Assembly (NCBI GenBank): GCA_030158535.1
Contig: JAOASV010000007.1
Location: 3,814 to 11,241, forward strand
DNA length: 7,428 bases
Origin: Sediminibacterium sp.
GTDB taxonomy: Bacteria > Bacteroidota > Bacteroidia > Chitinophagales > Chitinophagaceae
Reading direction: 5' to 3'
Every line of letters starts with the position of its first letter. Positions within the stretch are counted from its first letter, which is position 1. The notes beneath the pieces are model-generated. The model saw nothing but the letters and a program-made list of their open reading frames with translations. It did no database searches and had not been told where the DNA came from. Below are positions 1-5,753 of the stretch, one piece after another. Both the position numbers and the translations under genes were made by a program.

Positions 1-851
1 GAATAATAACGCCCATCATGGCCATACGGAAAAGTGAGGGCTACATTACGAAGGCTGGGTACTTTAAATTTGAGAGAATCGGTGCTACTACCTGTAAACC
101 GCGCCCGCCCATTGTCTTTTAAAATAGGATCCCTTGTAATAGCCGTGTTCTGATAACTGTAATTACTAAATAGTGGAGGGGTATGACAGGACACACATTT
201 TTTTTCAAATATCTCATACCCTAATTTTTCTGGCAAAATAAAAGAAGCTTCACCCCGCATCACCTGATCGTATTTGCTATTAGCGGATACGAGGGTTAAC
301 TGAAACTGACTAAGTGCCCTTGTAATTTGATCCAGCGTAATTTTTGATGGACCAAACACAGCAGTAAACATTTTTTTATAGCTAGGACTAGCGTTTAACT
401 GTTTAAGTAGTTCCGGGATATTGGTATCCATTTCATCTGTAGAATGCATAGGTAAAAGCGCCTGCTCCTCTAGGCTAGCAGCTCTCCCGTCAAACATAAA
501 TTCCTTTTGCCATGCACTGTTAAAAAGGCTGGGTGCATTGCGGGTAGTGAGGTTGTTAACGCCATGACTTAATGGATGATCGTAAGTGGCAAAAGCTGCC
601 GAAGCTTCGTGACAGGTGGCGCAACTAACAGTGTTGTCACTACTAAGCAGGGGGTCATAAAATAATTTTTTACCTAGTGCAATACCTTCTTTTGTAAGTG
701 GGTTCCCATTAAAATTGTACGCTGGTGCTGGCCAGCCTTTAGGGCTTACAAACTTTACGGGGGTGGGCTTATATGAAAAAATAGCGGTTGCACCCATGCA
801 TAGCGCGGCAAATGAAACGACCGTGATTTTTGTTGCAACAGAAATTTTCAT
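1..851 (-). CDS. Di-heme cytochrome c peroxidase (CcpA/MauG family), C-terminus cut by left window edge
   Basis: This gene reads off the left edge, so 283 codons from the N-terminus are visible and the stop is missing. I translated it directly from the minus strand. Two covalent heme c sites are present: CATCH at residues 77-81 and CVSCH at 219-223. Other family segments are LGKKLFYDPLLS (59-70), RNAPSLFN (104-111), FDGRAASLEEQ (120-130), and KVPSLRNVALTFPYGHDGR (263-281). The N-terminus (MKISVATKITVVSFAALCMG) is basic then hydrophobic, which indicates export; it could be a cleaved signal or a membrane anchor, so the enzyme should face the periplasm. Members of the family reduce hydrogen peroxide with electrons from small c-type carriers, though some MauG relatives oxidise other substrates; the visible part does not decide between these. 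I chose ATG at 851; an in-frame ATG at 869 would add six residues (MPLFKC). The gene is divergent from dtd. Confidence 0.93.
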   Translation of the reverse strand, partial: MKISVATKITVVSFAALCMGATAIFSYKPTPVKFVSPKGWPAPAYNFNGNPLTKEGIALGKKLFYDPLLSSDNTVSCATCHEASAAFATYDHPLSHGVNNLTTRNAPSLFNSAWQKEFMFDGRAASLEEQALLPMHSTDEMDTNIPELLKQLNASPSYKKMFTAVFGPSKITLDQITRALSQFQLTLVSANSKYDQVMRGEASFILPEKLGYEIFEKKCVSCHTPPLFSNYSYQNTAITRDPILKDNGRARFTGSSTDSLKFKVPSLRNVALTFPYGHDGRYY

Positions 852-879
852 ACACTTAAATAGCGGCATGTTAAAGGTA

Positions 880-908
880 CAAACGTCTTTATTAATATCT
901 TCATGCAA
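880..908 (-). promoter_or_regulatory. Candidate Bacteroidota promoter for the cytochrome c peroxidase gene
   Basis: On the minus strand, TTG (906-908) is followed after 18 bases by GACGTTTG (880-887). The Bacteroidota housekeeping consensus is TTG, then 19-21 bases, then TAnnTTTG. The TTTG half matches, the TA does not, and the spacer is one base short. It would place the transcript start a few bases before the ATG at 869 and about 20-25 bases before the ATG at 851, which agrees with the chosen start. This is a tentative match by eye. Confidence 0.28.
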
Positions 909-931
909 GAAACAATTAAGTTAGCGTTATT

Positions 932-1384
932 ATGAGAGTTGTTATTCAGCGTGTACTCGAAGCATCGGTGGTGGTAGATGAAAAAGTAGTAGGAGCTATT
1001 GGTAATGGCCTACTTGTACTACTTGGCATCGAAGACGCGGATACGGCGGAGGATATTACTTGGCTTAGTAATAAAATTACAGGACTAAGGCTTTTTGATG
1101 ACGCAGAGGGCGTTATGAATTTATCAGTTAAAGATGTTGAAGGTGATATTTTACTTATTAGCCAGTTTACACTTTTAGCGAGTACCAAAAAAGGAAACAG
1201 ACCTTCTTATATTAAAGCCTCTAAGCCACCAGTTGCAGTGCCATTGTATGAACAAATGATTGCTACTTTACGTAATGATTTAGGTAAATCTATACAAACA
1301 GGCATCTTTGGTGCTGACATGAAAGTAAGCCTTATTAATAACGGACCGGTTACCATTACCATTGACTCTAAAAACAAAGAATAA
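932..1384 (+). CDS. dtd: D-aminoacyl-tRNA deacylase (DTD)
   Basis: The 150-residue product matches the usual length and full pattern of bacterial DTD. It begins MRVVIQRV, has the SQFTL motif at residues 77-81 (with the conserved threonine at 80) and the NGPVT motif at 137-141, whose Gly-Pro pair forms the cross-subunit Gly-cisPro element that rejects L-amino acids in this family. The family is a cytoplasmic homodimer that hydrolyses D-aminoacyl-tRNA (D-Tyr and others) and also Gly mischarged on tRNA-Ala, so it prevents D-residues and misincorporation during translation. The start is the first ATG and gives the canonical N-terminus; there is no Shine-Dalgarno sequence ahead of it, as is common in Bacteroidota. 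It is the first gene of a two-gene operon: its TAA stop shares one base with the ATG of the MazG-like gene. Confidence 0.97.
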   Translation: MRVVIQRVLEASVVVDEKVVGAIGNGLLVLLGIEDADTAEDITWLSNKITGLRLFDDAEGVMNLSVKDVEGDILLISQFTLLASTKKGNRPSYIKASKPPVAVPLYEQMIATLRNDLGKSIQTGIFGADMKVSLINNGPVTITIDSKNKE

Positions 1385-1710
1385 TGACTATTGAAAAAGC
1401 ACAACAAGACGTAGATACCTGGATTCAAACCGTTGGCGTTCGGTATTTTAATGAGCTTACCAATATGGGCATACTCATGGAAGAAGTAGGGGAGCTAAGT
1501 AGGATACTGGTGCGAAAATATGGTGAACAATCTTTTAAAGCCGGCGAGTCTGATAAAGATATAGCAGATGAAATGGCCGATGTGTTGTGGGTGCTGATTT
1601 GCCTTGCCAATCAAACCGGCGTGGACCTTACTAAAGCACTCGAAAAAAACTTTGATAAAAAAAATAATAGAGATGCCACTAGGCATATCAATAACGAAAA
1701 ATTAAAATAA
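1384..1710 (+). CDS. MazG-like nucleotide pyrophosphohydrolase
   Basis: The 108-residue product is a single-domain, all-alpha MazG-type NTP pyrophosphatase. The metal-binding EExxE motif is at residues 33-37 (EEVGE) within MGILMEEVGELSR, and the second acidic motif ExxD is at 63-66 within DEMADVLWVLICLANQTG; a basic tail follows (NFDKKNNRD, 90-97). Such enzymes cleave (d)NTPs to the monophosphate and pyrophosphate, using Mg2+, and are usually assigned to nucleotide-pool cleaning; the true substrate of this short form is not known from sequence. The ATG overlaps the dtd stop by one base (TAATG), so translation is probably coupled to dtd, and the strong terminator at 1752-1794 closes the operon. 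It is much shorter than the two-domain E. coli MazG (about 263 residues), so I do not apply that symbol. Confidence 0.9.
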   Translation: MTIEKAQQDVDTWIQTVGVRYFNELTNMGILMEEVGELSRILVRKYGEQSFKAGESDKDIADEMADVLWVLICLANQTGVDLTKALEKNFDKKNNRDATRHINNEKLK

Positions 1711-1751
1711 TTTTCTTGTCTAATTGGGTCCATTACCGCAACAAAAAAATT

Positions 1752-1794
1752 AATTAAAAAAGGCGCGCGTGATTCAAGCGCGCCTTTTTTAATT
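1752..1794. terminator. Bidirectional rho-independent terminator between the dtd operon and pepP
   Basis: A perfect 17-bp stem (1752-1768 with 1778-1794) encloses a 9-base loop. The core is AAAAAAGGCGCGC paired with GCGCGCCTTTTTT, so each strand has a GC-rich stem followed by a T-run: TTTTTT at 1785-1790 on plus, and T-runs complementary to 1756-1761 and 1743-1749 on minus. It lies between two convergent genes, so it can end both transcripts. Confidence 0.93.
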
Positions 1795-1810
1795 TGAGTT
1801 TACTCAAAAT

Positions 1811-3214
1811 TTATTTGCTTTCAAAAATGCTTTTTTGTTTTGCCATTTTTTCAATGTCGGCAACGGTTCTTGGAGAAGAAGCCGATAAGTTTTGATTACC
1901 TGTTGGGGTAATTAAAATATCATCTTCAATTCTTACACCAATGCTCCACCATTTCTTATCGCAGTTGCTTCCTGGTGGAATGTAAATGCCCGGCTCAACG
2001 GTTAATACCACGCCCGGATCTAATGTGCGAGGTCCCATGTCATGCACGTCTAAACCTAAGTGATGAGACGTACCGTGCGGAAAATATTTACGTGCTTCTG
2101 CTTCTGTTTTTACAATGCCCAGTGCAACAAGTCCTTTGTTAACAACGGCTCTTGCGGCTGCATCTACAGCAGCAAATGGAGCGCCTGGCTTACATGCAGC
2201 AATGCCAGCGTCTTGGGCAGCAAGTACCAGTTCGTAAATAATTTTTTGCTCTGGCGAAAACTTACCGTTTGCAGGTACTGTTCTAGTAACGTCTGCAGTA
2301 TAACCATGGTATTCTGCAGCGCAATCACTTAATAATAAATCACCATCATTCATTAATTTAAGATTGGTCACATAGTGCAGTACACATGCGTTTTCGGCAG
2401 CACCGTTAATGCTTGGGTAGCCAGGATATTCAGAACCATTTTTCTTGAAATGGTATTCCATAATAGCTTGTGCTTGGTATTCAGTCATACCAGGCTTAAC
2501 AGCGCGCATAACATCGTTGTGGCCATCGCAACTAATAGCAGCTGCTTTGCTGATAAGTGCAATTTCTTCTGGTTGCTTGATACCTCTTAAGCCAGATAAA
2601 ATGCCTTGTAAACTACGCCCAGCAACAGGTTTGTTGGAAGCGGCAATAGCGCTATCAACAATAGTAGCCATGCGGGTTAAAGGATCAACACTTCTTTTAT
2701 ACGTGTAAAAAATGTCTTCGTTTTTATACGCAGTAAATACAGAATCGATGCTTGAAAAATTAATTGTGCTTGCGCTAAATTTATCGTTGGTGAAAACGTT
2801 GGCAATTTTATATTTTTCTTGCACACCTTCTACACCTAATATTTTTCCGGTCCATAATTCTCTTTGCGGATCACGGTTTTGAACAAAAATAAATTCGGTA
2901 CCCGTTTTATCTAAAATGGTTACAGGCTGCTTAAACAACAATAAAACTGCATTAGGTTCTTCGAGTCCGGTAAAGTAGTAGAAGTTTTTATTTTGTGAAT
3001 ATTGAAAATCAACATCATTGGTTCTCACGCGCACCTGCGAAGCAAAGAAAATACCTACTCCGTTTTTAGAAAGTTTTTCTTTAAATGCAGCCCTGCGGCC
3101 AGCATGAAACTCGGGCGTTAAATAATCACTTGGGTAAAGGGTTGTTTGCTGTGCAAAAACCAGTAAAGGAGCCACAAAAGTGAGCATCCACGTCATCAGT
3201 TTCTTTTTATTCAT
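1811..3214 (-). CDS. pepP: Exported Xaa-Pro aminopeptidase (aminopeptidase P, M24B)
   Basis: The 467-residue protein has a clear N-terminal signal peptide (MNKKKLMTWM, then a hydrophobic stretch ending LLVFA, likely cleaved after residue 21), so it should act in the periplasm or at the cell surface. The AMP_N domain follows (about 30-170, including NKNFYYFTGLEEPNAV at 76-90), then the pita-bread M24 catalytic domain (about 210-445). All five metal ligands of aminopeptidase P can be aligned: D297 and D308 (in SDCAAEYHGYTADVTRT), H384 (in SHHLGLDVHD), E407 (in TVEPGIY) and E430 (in GVRIEDD). The supporting histidines H280 and H391 are also present. The family removes an N-terminal residue that precedes proline, using two Mn2+ ions. 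The symbol rests on family similarity; a prolidase-like preference cannot be ruled out. The gene is monocistronic, divergent from glyS and ended by the shared terminator at 1752-1794. Confidence 0.94.
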   Translation of the reverse strand: MNKKKLMTWMLTFVAPLLVFAQQTTLYPSDYLTPEFHAGRRAAFKEKLSKNGVGIFFASQVRVRTNDVDFQYSQNKNFYYFTGLEEPNAVLLLFKQPVTILDKTGTEFIFVQNRDPQRELWTGKILGVEGVQEKYKIANVFTNDKFSASTINFSSIDSVFTAYKNEDIFYTYKRSVDPLTRMATIVDSAIAASNKPVAGRSLQGILSGLRGIKQPEEIALISKAAAISCDGHNDVMRAVKPGMTEYQAQAIMEYHFKKNGSEYPGYPSINGAAENACVLHYVTNLKLMNDGDLLLSDCAAEYHGYTADVTRTVPANGKFSPEQKIIYELVLAAQDAGIAACKPGAPFAAVDAAARAVVNKGLVALGIVKTEAEARKYFPHGTSHHLGLDVHDMGPRTLDPGVVLTVEPGIYIPPGSNCDKKWWSIGVRIEDDILITPTGNQNLSASSPRTVADIEKMAKQKSIFESK

Positions 3215-3232
3215 GGTGTTTTAATTTATCCC

Positions 3233-3290
3233 GCTAAAGCTATAGGATTTCTCTGAGTCAGAGAAAAAAAATGGATAAAGGGGCTAAAGC
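3233..3290. repeat. Octamer GCTAAAGC repeated 50 bp apart in the pepP/glyS intergenic region
   Basis: GCTAAAGC occurs at 3233-3240 and again at 3283-3290, exactly 50 bp apart and in the same direction, on either side of the palindrome at 3248-3266. The first copy overlaps a possible minus-strand -7 element for pepP (TAGCTTTA, 3235-3242; five of six consensus bases). The second copy sits in a weak imperfect stem (AAAGGGGC/GCGCCTTT). Whether the repeat has a role is unknown. Confidence 0.4.
3248..3266. promoter_or_regulatory. 19-bp perfect palindrome, possible operator between pepP and glyS
   Basis: TTTCTCTGA and TCAGAGAAA are exact inverted copies separated by a single G. A one-base loop cannot form a normal RNA hairpin without opening several pairs, and there is no useful T-run after it on the plus strand, so a protein-binding dyad fits better than a terminator. 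It lies 33-52 bp ahead of the pepP start and about 60-80 bp ahead of the glyS start, and just upstream of the -7-like element of pepP. No matching regulator is encoded in the window, so the binding factor is unknown. Confidence 0.45.
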
Positions 3291-3312
3291 GCCTTTTTTA
3301 GGGAGAATGGCT

Positions 3313-3320
3313 TATTTTTG
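3313..3320 (+). promoter_or_regulatory. -7 element (TAnnTTTG) directly before glyS
   Basis: TATTTTTG is a full match to the Bacteroidota -7 consensus TAnnTTTG and ends only six bases before the glyS ATG at 3327. If used, transcription would begin at or within a few bases of the start codon, giving a leaderless mRNA. No TTG was found at the expected -33 spacing (the region around 3290-3294 is T-rich instead), so confidence is moderate. Confidence 0.45.
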
Positions 3321-3326
3321 CCCTGT

Positions 3327-4805
3327 ATGAGTAAGCCCGCGTTAACCCCACAAGAAAATAATTTTCAGGCCATTATATCGCATGCCAAAGAGTATGGATT
3401 TGTGTTTCCTAGTAGTGAAATTTATGATGGTTTAAGTGCTGTATATGATTACGGTCCTTACGGGTCTGAACTCAAAAAAAATATCAGGGATTATTGGTGG
3501 CATAGCATGACCCAAATGCATGAAAACATTGTGGGTATTGATGCTGCGATATTTATGCACCCTACCACCTGGAAAGCGAGCGGTCACGTAGATAGTTTTA
3601 GTGATCCCTTAATTGACAATAAAGATTCTCAAAAGCGCTATAGAGTAGATCATTTGATTGAAGCCAAAGCCGATAGTTTACGCGCAGCCGGATCTACAGC
3701 AGAGGCAGATGCACTCATTGCAAAAATGGATGAGCTGCTTGGTTCGGATAATTTTGAAGCCCTTCAGCAATTACTGGTGGACCAGAAAATTACTTGTAGC
3801 GTAAGTGGTACTTCTAATTGGACTTCTATTAGACAGTTTAATTTAATGTTTGATACGCAGTTAGGTTCTGTAGCTGAAGATGCCAATACCATTTATTTAA
3901 GACCAGAAACCGCACAAGGTATTTTTGTAAACTTTTTAAACGTGCAAAAAACAGCGCGCATGAAAGTGCCGTTTGGTATTGCGCAAACTGGAAAGGCTTT
4001 CAGAAATGAAATTGTAGCGCGTCAATTTATATTTAGAATGCGTGAGTTTGAACAAATGGAAATGCAGTTTTTTGTTCGTCCTGGCACGCAAAAAAAATGG
4101 TATGACTACTGGAAAGAAGCGCGTTTAAATTGGCACACCGAGTTAGGCATGCCAGCAAATAAATACCGTTTTCATGACCACGTAAAACTTGCGCACTATG
4201 CAGATGCTGCACTAGACATTGAGTTTGAATTTCCATTTGGTTTTAAAGAATTAGAAGGCATACATTCCCGTACCGATTTTGATTTGACTAGACACCAAGA
4301 GTTTAGCAAAAAGAAACAACAATATTTTGATAACGATATCGATGAAGCAACCGGAAAGCCTTATGGCAACTACATTCCGTACGTTATTGAAACTTCTATA
4401 GGACTGGACCGTATGTTTTTAGCTGTTTTAAGCAACGCATACGAAGAAGAAAAAATCACCAAAGAAGATGGTAGTACCGACGAACGCGTGGTGCTTCATA
4501 TTCCTGCAAAAATTGCGCCTGTTAAACTCGCTATTTTACCGCTTGTTAAAAAGGATGGTCTTCCAGAAATTGCACGTGAACTAATGGATAGCTGTAAAGG
4601 TCAATTCAAATGTTTCTACGAAGAAAAAGATGCGATTGGAAAACGTTACCGCAGACAAGATGCTATTGGGACTCCGTTTTGTGTAACCATTGATCATCAA
4701 TCAAAAGAAGATCAAACCGTTACCATTCGTTACCGCGATGCGATGACGCAAGAGCGTGTGCACATTAGTAAGGTAAAAGAGATTGTGTTGGGAGCTATTG
4801 CTTAA
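3327..4805 (+). CDS. glyS: Glycine-tRNA ligase (single-chain, homodimeric type)
   Basis: The 492-residue product is a class II synthetase of the alpha2 (Thermus/eukaryote-like) type, not the two-subunit GlyQ/GlyS enzyme of E. coli. Visible landmarks, numbered from the chosen ATG: the N-terminal signature AVYDYGPYGSELKKNI (38-53); WKASGHVDSFSDPL (82-95); RPETAQGIF (192-200), whose glutamate helps recognise glycine in this family; motif 2 FRNE (225-228) with REFEQMEMQFF (239-249); motif 3 GLDR (359-362); and the C-terminal anticodon-binding domain (about 395-488). It charges tRNA-Gly with glycine using ATP in the cytoplasm. A TTG nine bases upstream (3318) could extend the frame by three codons (encoding L/M-P-C), but that TTG is part of the TAnnTTTG element, so ATG at 3327 is preferred. 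It is monocistronic, divergent from pepP and convergent with the reductase gene. Some databases name this type glyQS. Confidence 0.97.
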   Translation: MSKPALTPQENNFQAIISHAKEYGFVFPSSEIYDGLSAVYDYGPYGSELKKNIRDYWWHSMTQMHENIVGIDAAIFMHPTTWKASGHVDSFSDPLIDNKDSQKRYRVDHLIEAKADSLRAAGSTAEADALIAKMDELLGSDNFEALQQLLVDQKITCSVSGTSNWTSIRQFNLMFDTQLGSVAEDANTIYLRPETAQGIFVNFLNVQKTARMKVPFGIAQTGKAFRNEIVARQFIFRMREFEQMEMQFFVRPGTQKKWYDYWKEARLNWHTELGMPANKYRFHDHVKLAHYADAALDIEFEFPFGFKELEGIHSRTDFDLTRHQEFSKKKQQYFDNDIDEATGKPYGNYIPYVIETSIGLDRMFLAVLSNAYEEEKITKEDGSTDERVVLHIPAKIAPVKLAILPLVKKDGLPEIARELMDSCKGQFKCFYEEKDAIGKRYRRQDAIGTPFCVTIDHQSKEDQTVTIRYRDAMTQERVHISKVKEIVLGAIA

Positions 4806-4828
4806 TGCAACCGCCTATTGCTTAATGC
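4795..4828 (+). repeat. 14-bp direct repeat with 20-bp period across the glyS stop codon
   Basis: CTATTGCTTAATGC occurs at 4795-4808 and again at 4815-4828. The first copy contains the last codons and the TAA stop (4803-4805) of glyS; the second lies immediately downstream, separated by AACCGC. The pattern looks like a small tandem duplication of the gene's 3' end. The glyS product is of normal length, so the first copy is the functional end of the gene. Confidence 0.8.
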
Positions 4829-4857
4829 GTTGCATTTGTCGGTTTAGCAACCGACAA
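4804..4857. terminator. Two adjacent hairpins between convergent glyS and the reductase gene
   Basis: The first inverted repeat is AATGCAAC (4804-4811) with GTTGCATT (4829-4836), loop 17 bases. The second is TTGTCGGTT (4836-4844) with AACCGACAA (4849-4857), a 9-bp stem with a 4-base loop that ends two bases before the reductase stop codon. Neither is followed by a long T-run on either strand, so they are not textbook terminators. Their position between two convergent stops suggests 3'-end formation or transcript protection. Confidence 0.4.
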
Positions 4858-4858
4858 T

Positions 4859-5584
4859 CTAACCATAGATTTCTAAGTGGATGTCTTTTTTGTCGTAGCC
4901 TGCTGTAATGATGCGCTCCTTGGCTTCGTCAATCATATTTTTCCAGCCGCATAAATAAAAACGCGCCGGATGTTTGTCCGCTATTAATTTTTCATACACA
5001 GCGTGAACATAACCGCTGTGAGCGCCATCTGGTGTACTCTCTTCTCTAGAAAAAACAGGATGATAGTAAAAGTTATTTTCTAGGCTTTCGAGCGCTTTAA
5101 GTTCATGCCCATATAAGCAATCACAAATTTTACGACATCCAAAAATGAGGTGAATATTTTTATGCGCTATTTTTTGCTGATGGATATGGTTAACCATGGA
5201 TCTAAAAGGGGCAATACCGGTGCCCGTGCATATCAAATAAAGGTCTTTATCGAGTGTTTCTGGTAAGGTAAACACGCCCGCAGGTCCTCTTAATGTAAGG
5301 GTACTGCCTACCTTAATTTCGTTAAATAGGTACGGCGTACCAAGCCCATCCTCTAATAAAACAATAACGAGTTCTATAATATTGGTGCCATCGGGCGCAG
5401 AAGCAATGGAATAACTACGCCAGCGCTTATTTGGTTTTTCGTGAATGGGTAAATCAAGTGTTACAAACTGACCTGGCTTAAAATAAAACACGTCTAGTTC
5501 TGGAATTTGAATCCAAAAACGCCTGGTGGTAGCCGATGCGTTTTCAATTTTGATAACCGTTCCTGTACGCCAAGGTTGCAGCAT
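4859..5584 (-). CDS. Ferredoxin--NADP reductase (Fpr type, FAD-binding)
   Basis: From ATG at 5584 the product is 241 residues; an in-frame GTG at 5602 would add six and give 247, close to E. coli Fpr (248). Neither start has a Shine-Dalgarno sequence, and ATG gives the natural-looking start MLQPWRTGTV. Numbered from the longer form, the FAD-binding beta-barrel covers about 10-112 with the RxYS motif RSYS at 62-65, and the NADP-binding domain follows with the nucleotide motif CTGTGIAPFRS (125-135), FGCR (154-157) and YLCGW (216-220). The protein ends EIYG, with a tyrosine near the C-terminus that could stack on FAD. No [2Fe-2S] domain or membrane segment is seen, so it should be a soluble enzyme passing electrons between NADPH and ferredoxin or flavodoxin. 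The partner is not encoded here. A cysteine group (C156, C160, C162) is unusual to my eye. Confidence 0.9.
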   Translation of the reverse strand: MLQPWRTGTVIKIENASATTRRFWIQIPELDVFYFKPGQFVTLDLPIHEKPNKRWRSYSIASAPDGTNIIELVIVLLEDGLGTPYLFNEIKVGSTLTLRGPAGVFTLPETLDKDLYLICTGTGIAPFRSMVNHIHQQKIAHKNIHLIFGCRKICDCLYGHELKALESLENNFYYHPVFSREESTPDGAHSGYVHAVYEKLIADKHPARFYLCGWKNMIDEAKERIITAGYDKKDIHLEIYG

Positions 5585-5668
5585 GGATTTACTGTTTGAC
5601 ACAATTTAAATGAATGCAGCCGAAGTATAAAATAAAATCTGTGTAAAAATGGGCGCAGGAAATTTTGG

Positions 5669-5690
5669 GCAAAAAAAATGCAAAAAAAAT
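5669..5690. repeat. Two tandem GCAAAAAAAAT units (phased A-tracts)
   Basis: GCAAAAAAAAT occurs twice head to tail (5669-5679 and 5680-5690). Two A8 tracts spaced 11 bp apart are close to one helical turn, so this DNA is expected to be bent. On the minus strand these are the T8 tracts that follow the terminator stem at 5686-5714, and they also lie 70-105 bp upstream of the reductase start, where they could act as an UP-like element. Confidence 0.7.
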
Positions 5691-5714
5691 CCGAGGGCGA
5701 AGCCCTCGGATTTT
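5686..5714 (-). terminator. Strong rho-independent terminator of the metalloprotease gene
   Basis: A perfect 13-bp stem pairs AAAATCCGAGGGC (5686-5698) with GCCCTCGGATTTT (5702-5714) around a 3-base loop. Read on the minus strand, the stem is followed by T8, GCA and another T8, an ideal and doubled U-tract. It lies 40 bases beyond the stop codon of the metalloprotease and so separates it from the reductase gene transcribed in the same direction. Confidence 0.93.
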
Positions 5715-5753
5715 CCGATCTAAAAAAATTTCAGATCTAAATCATACAAAAAT

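Noticed and set aside
715..924. 69-codon plus-strand frame opposite the start of the peroxidase gene
   Set aside because: It is antisense to the signal peptide and first heme region of a clearly recognisable protein and resembles nothing itself.
2060..2708. Several plus-strand frames opposite pepP
   Set aside because: They are cysteine- and serine-rich shadow translations of a conserved M24 catalytic domain, with no family features.
3276..3299. Imperfect stem AAAGGGGC/GCGCCTTT with a T-run as a terminator or attenuator before glyS
   Set aside because: A central G-G mismatch weakens the stem, no leader peptide or T-box features are present, and the -7 element lies downstream of it.
3318..3326. 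TTG start giving glyS three extra codons
   Set aside because: The TTG belongs to a full TAnnTTTG promoter match, and the ATG at 3327 gives a normal start.
4033..4236. 67-codon minus-strand frame within glyS
   Set aside because: It is antisense to motif 2 of the synthetase, where the coding strand is fully explained.
5717..5737. Inverted repeat GATCT/AGATC near the metalloprotease stop
   Set aside because: It has only five base pairs and an AT-rich loop, and is much weaker than the adjacent 13-bp terminator stem.
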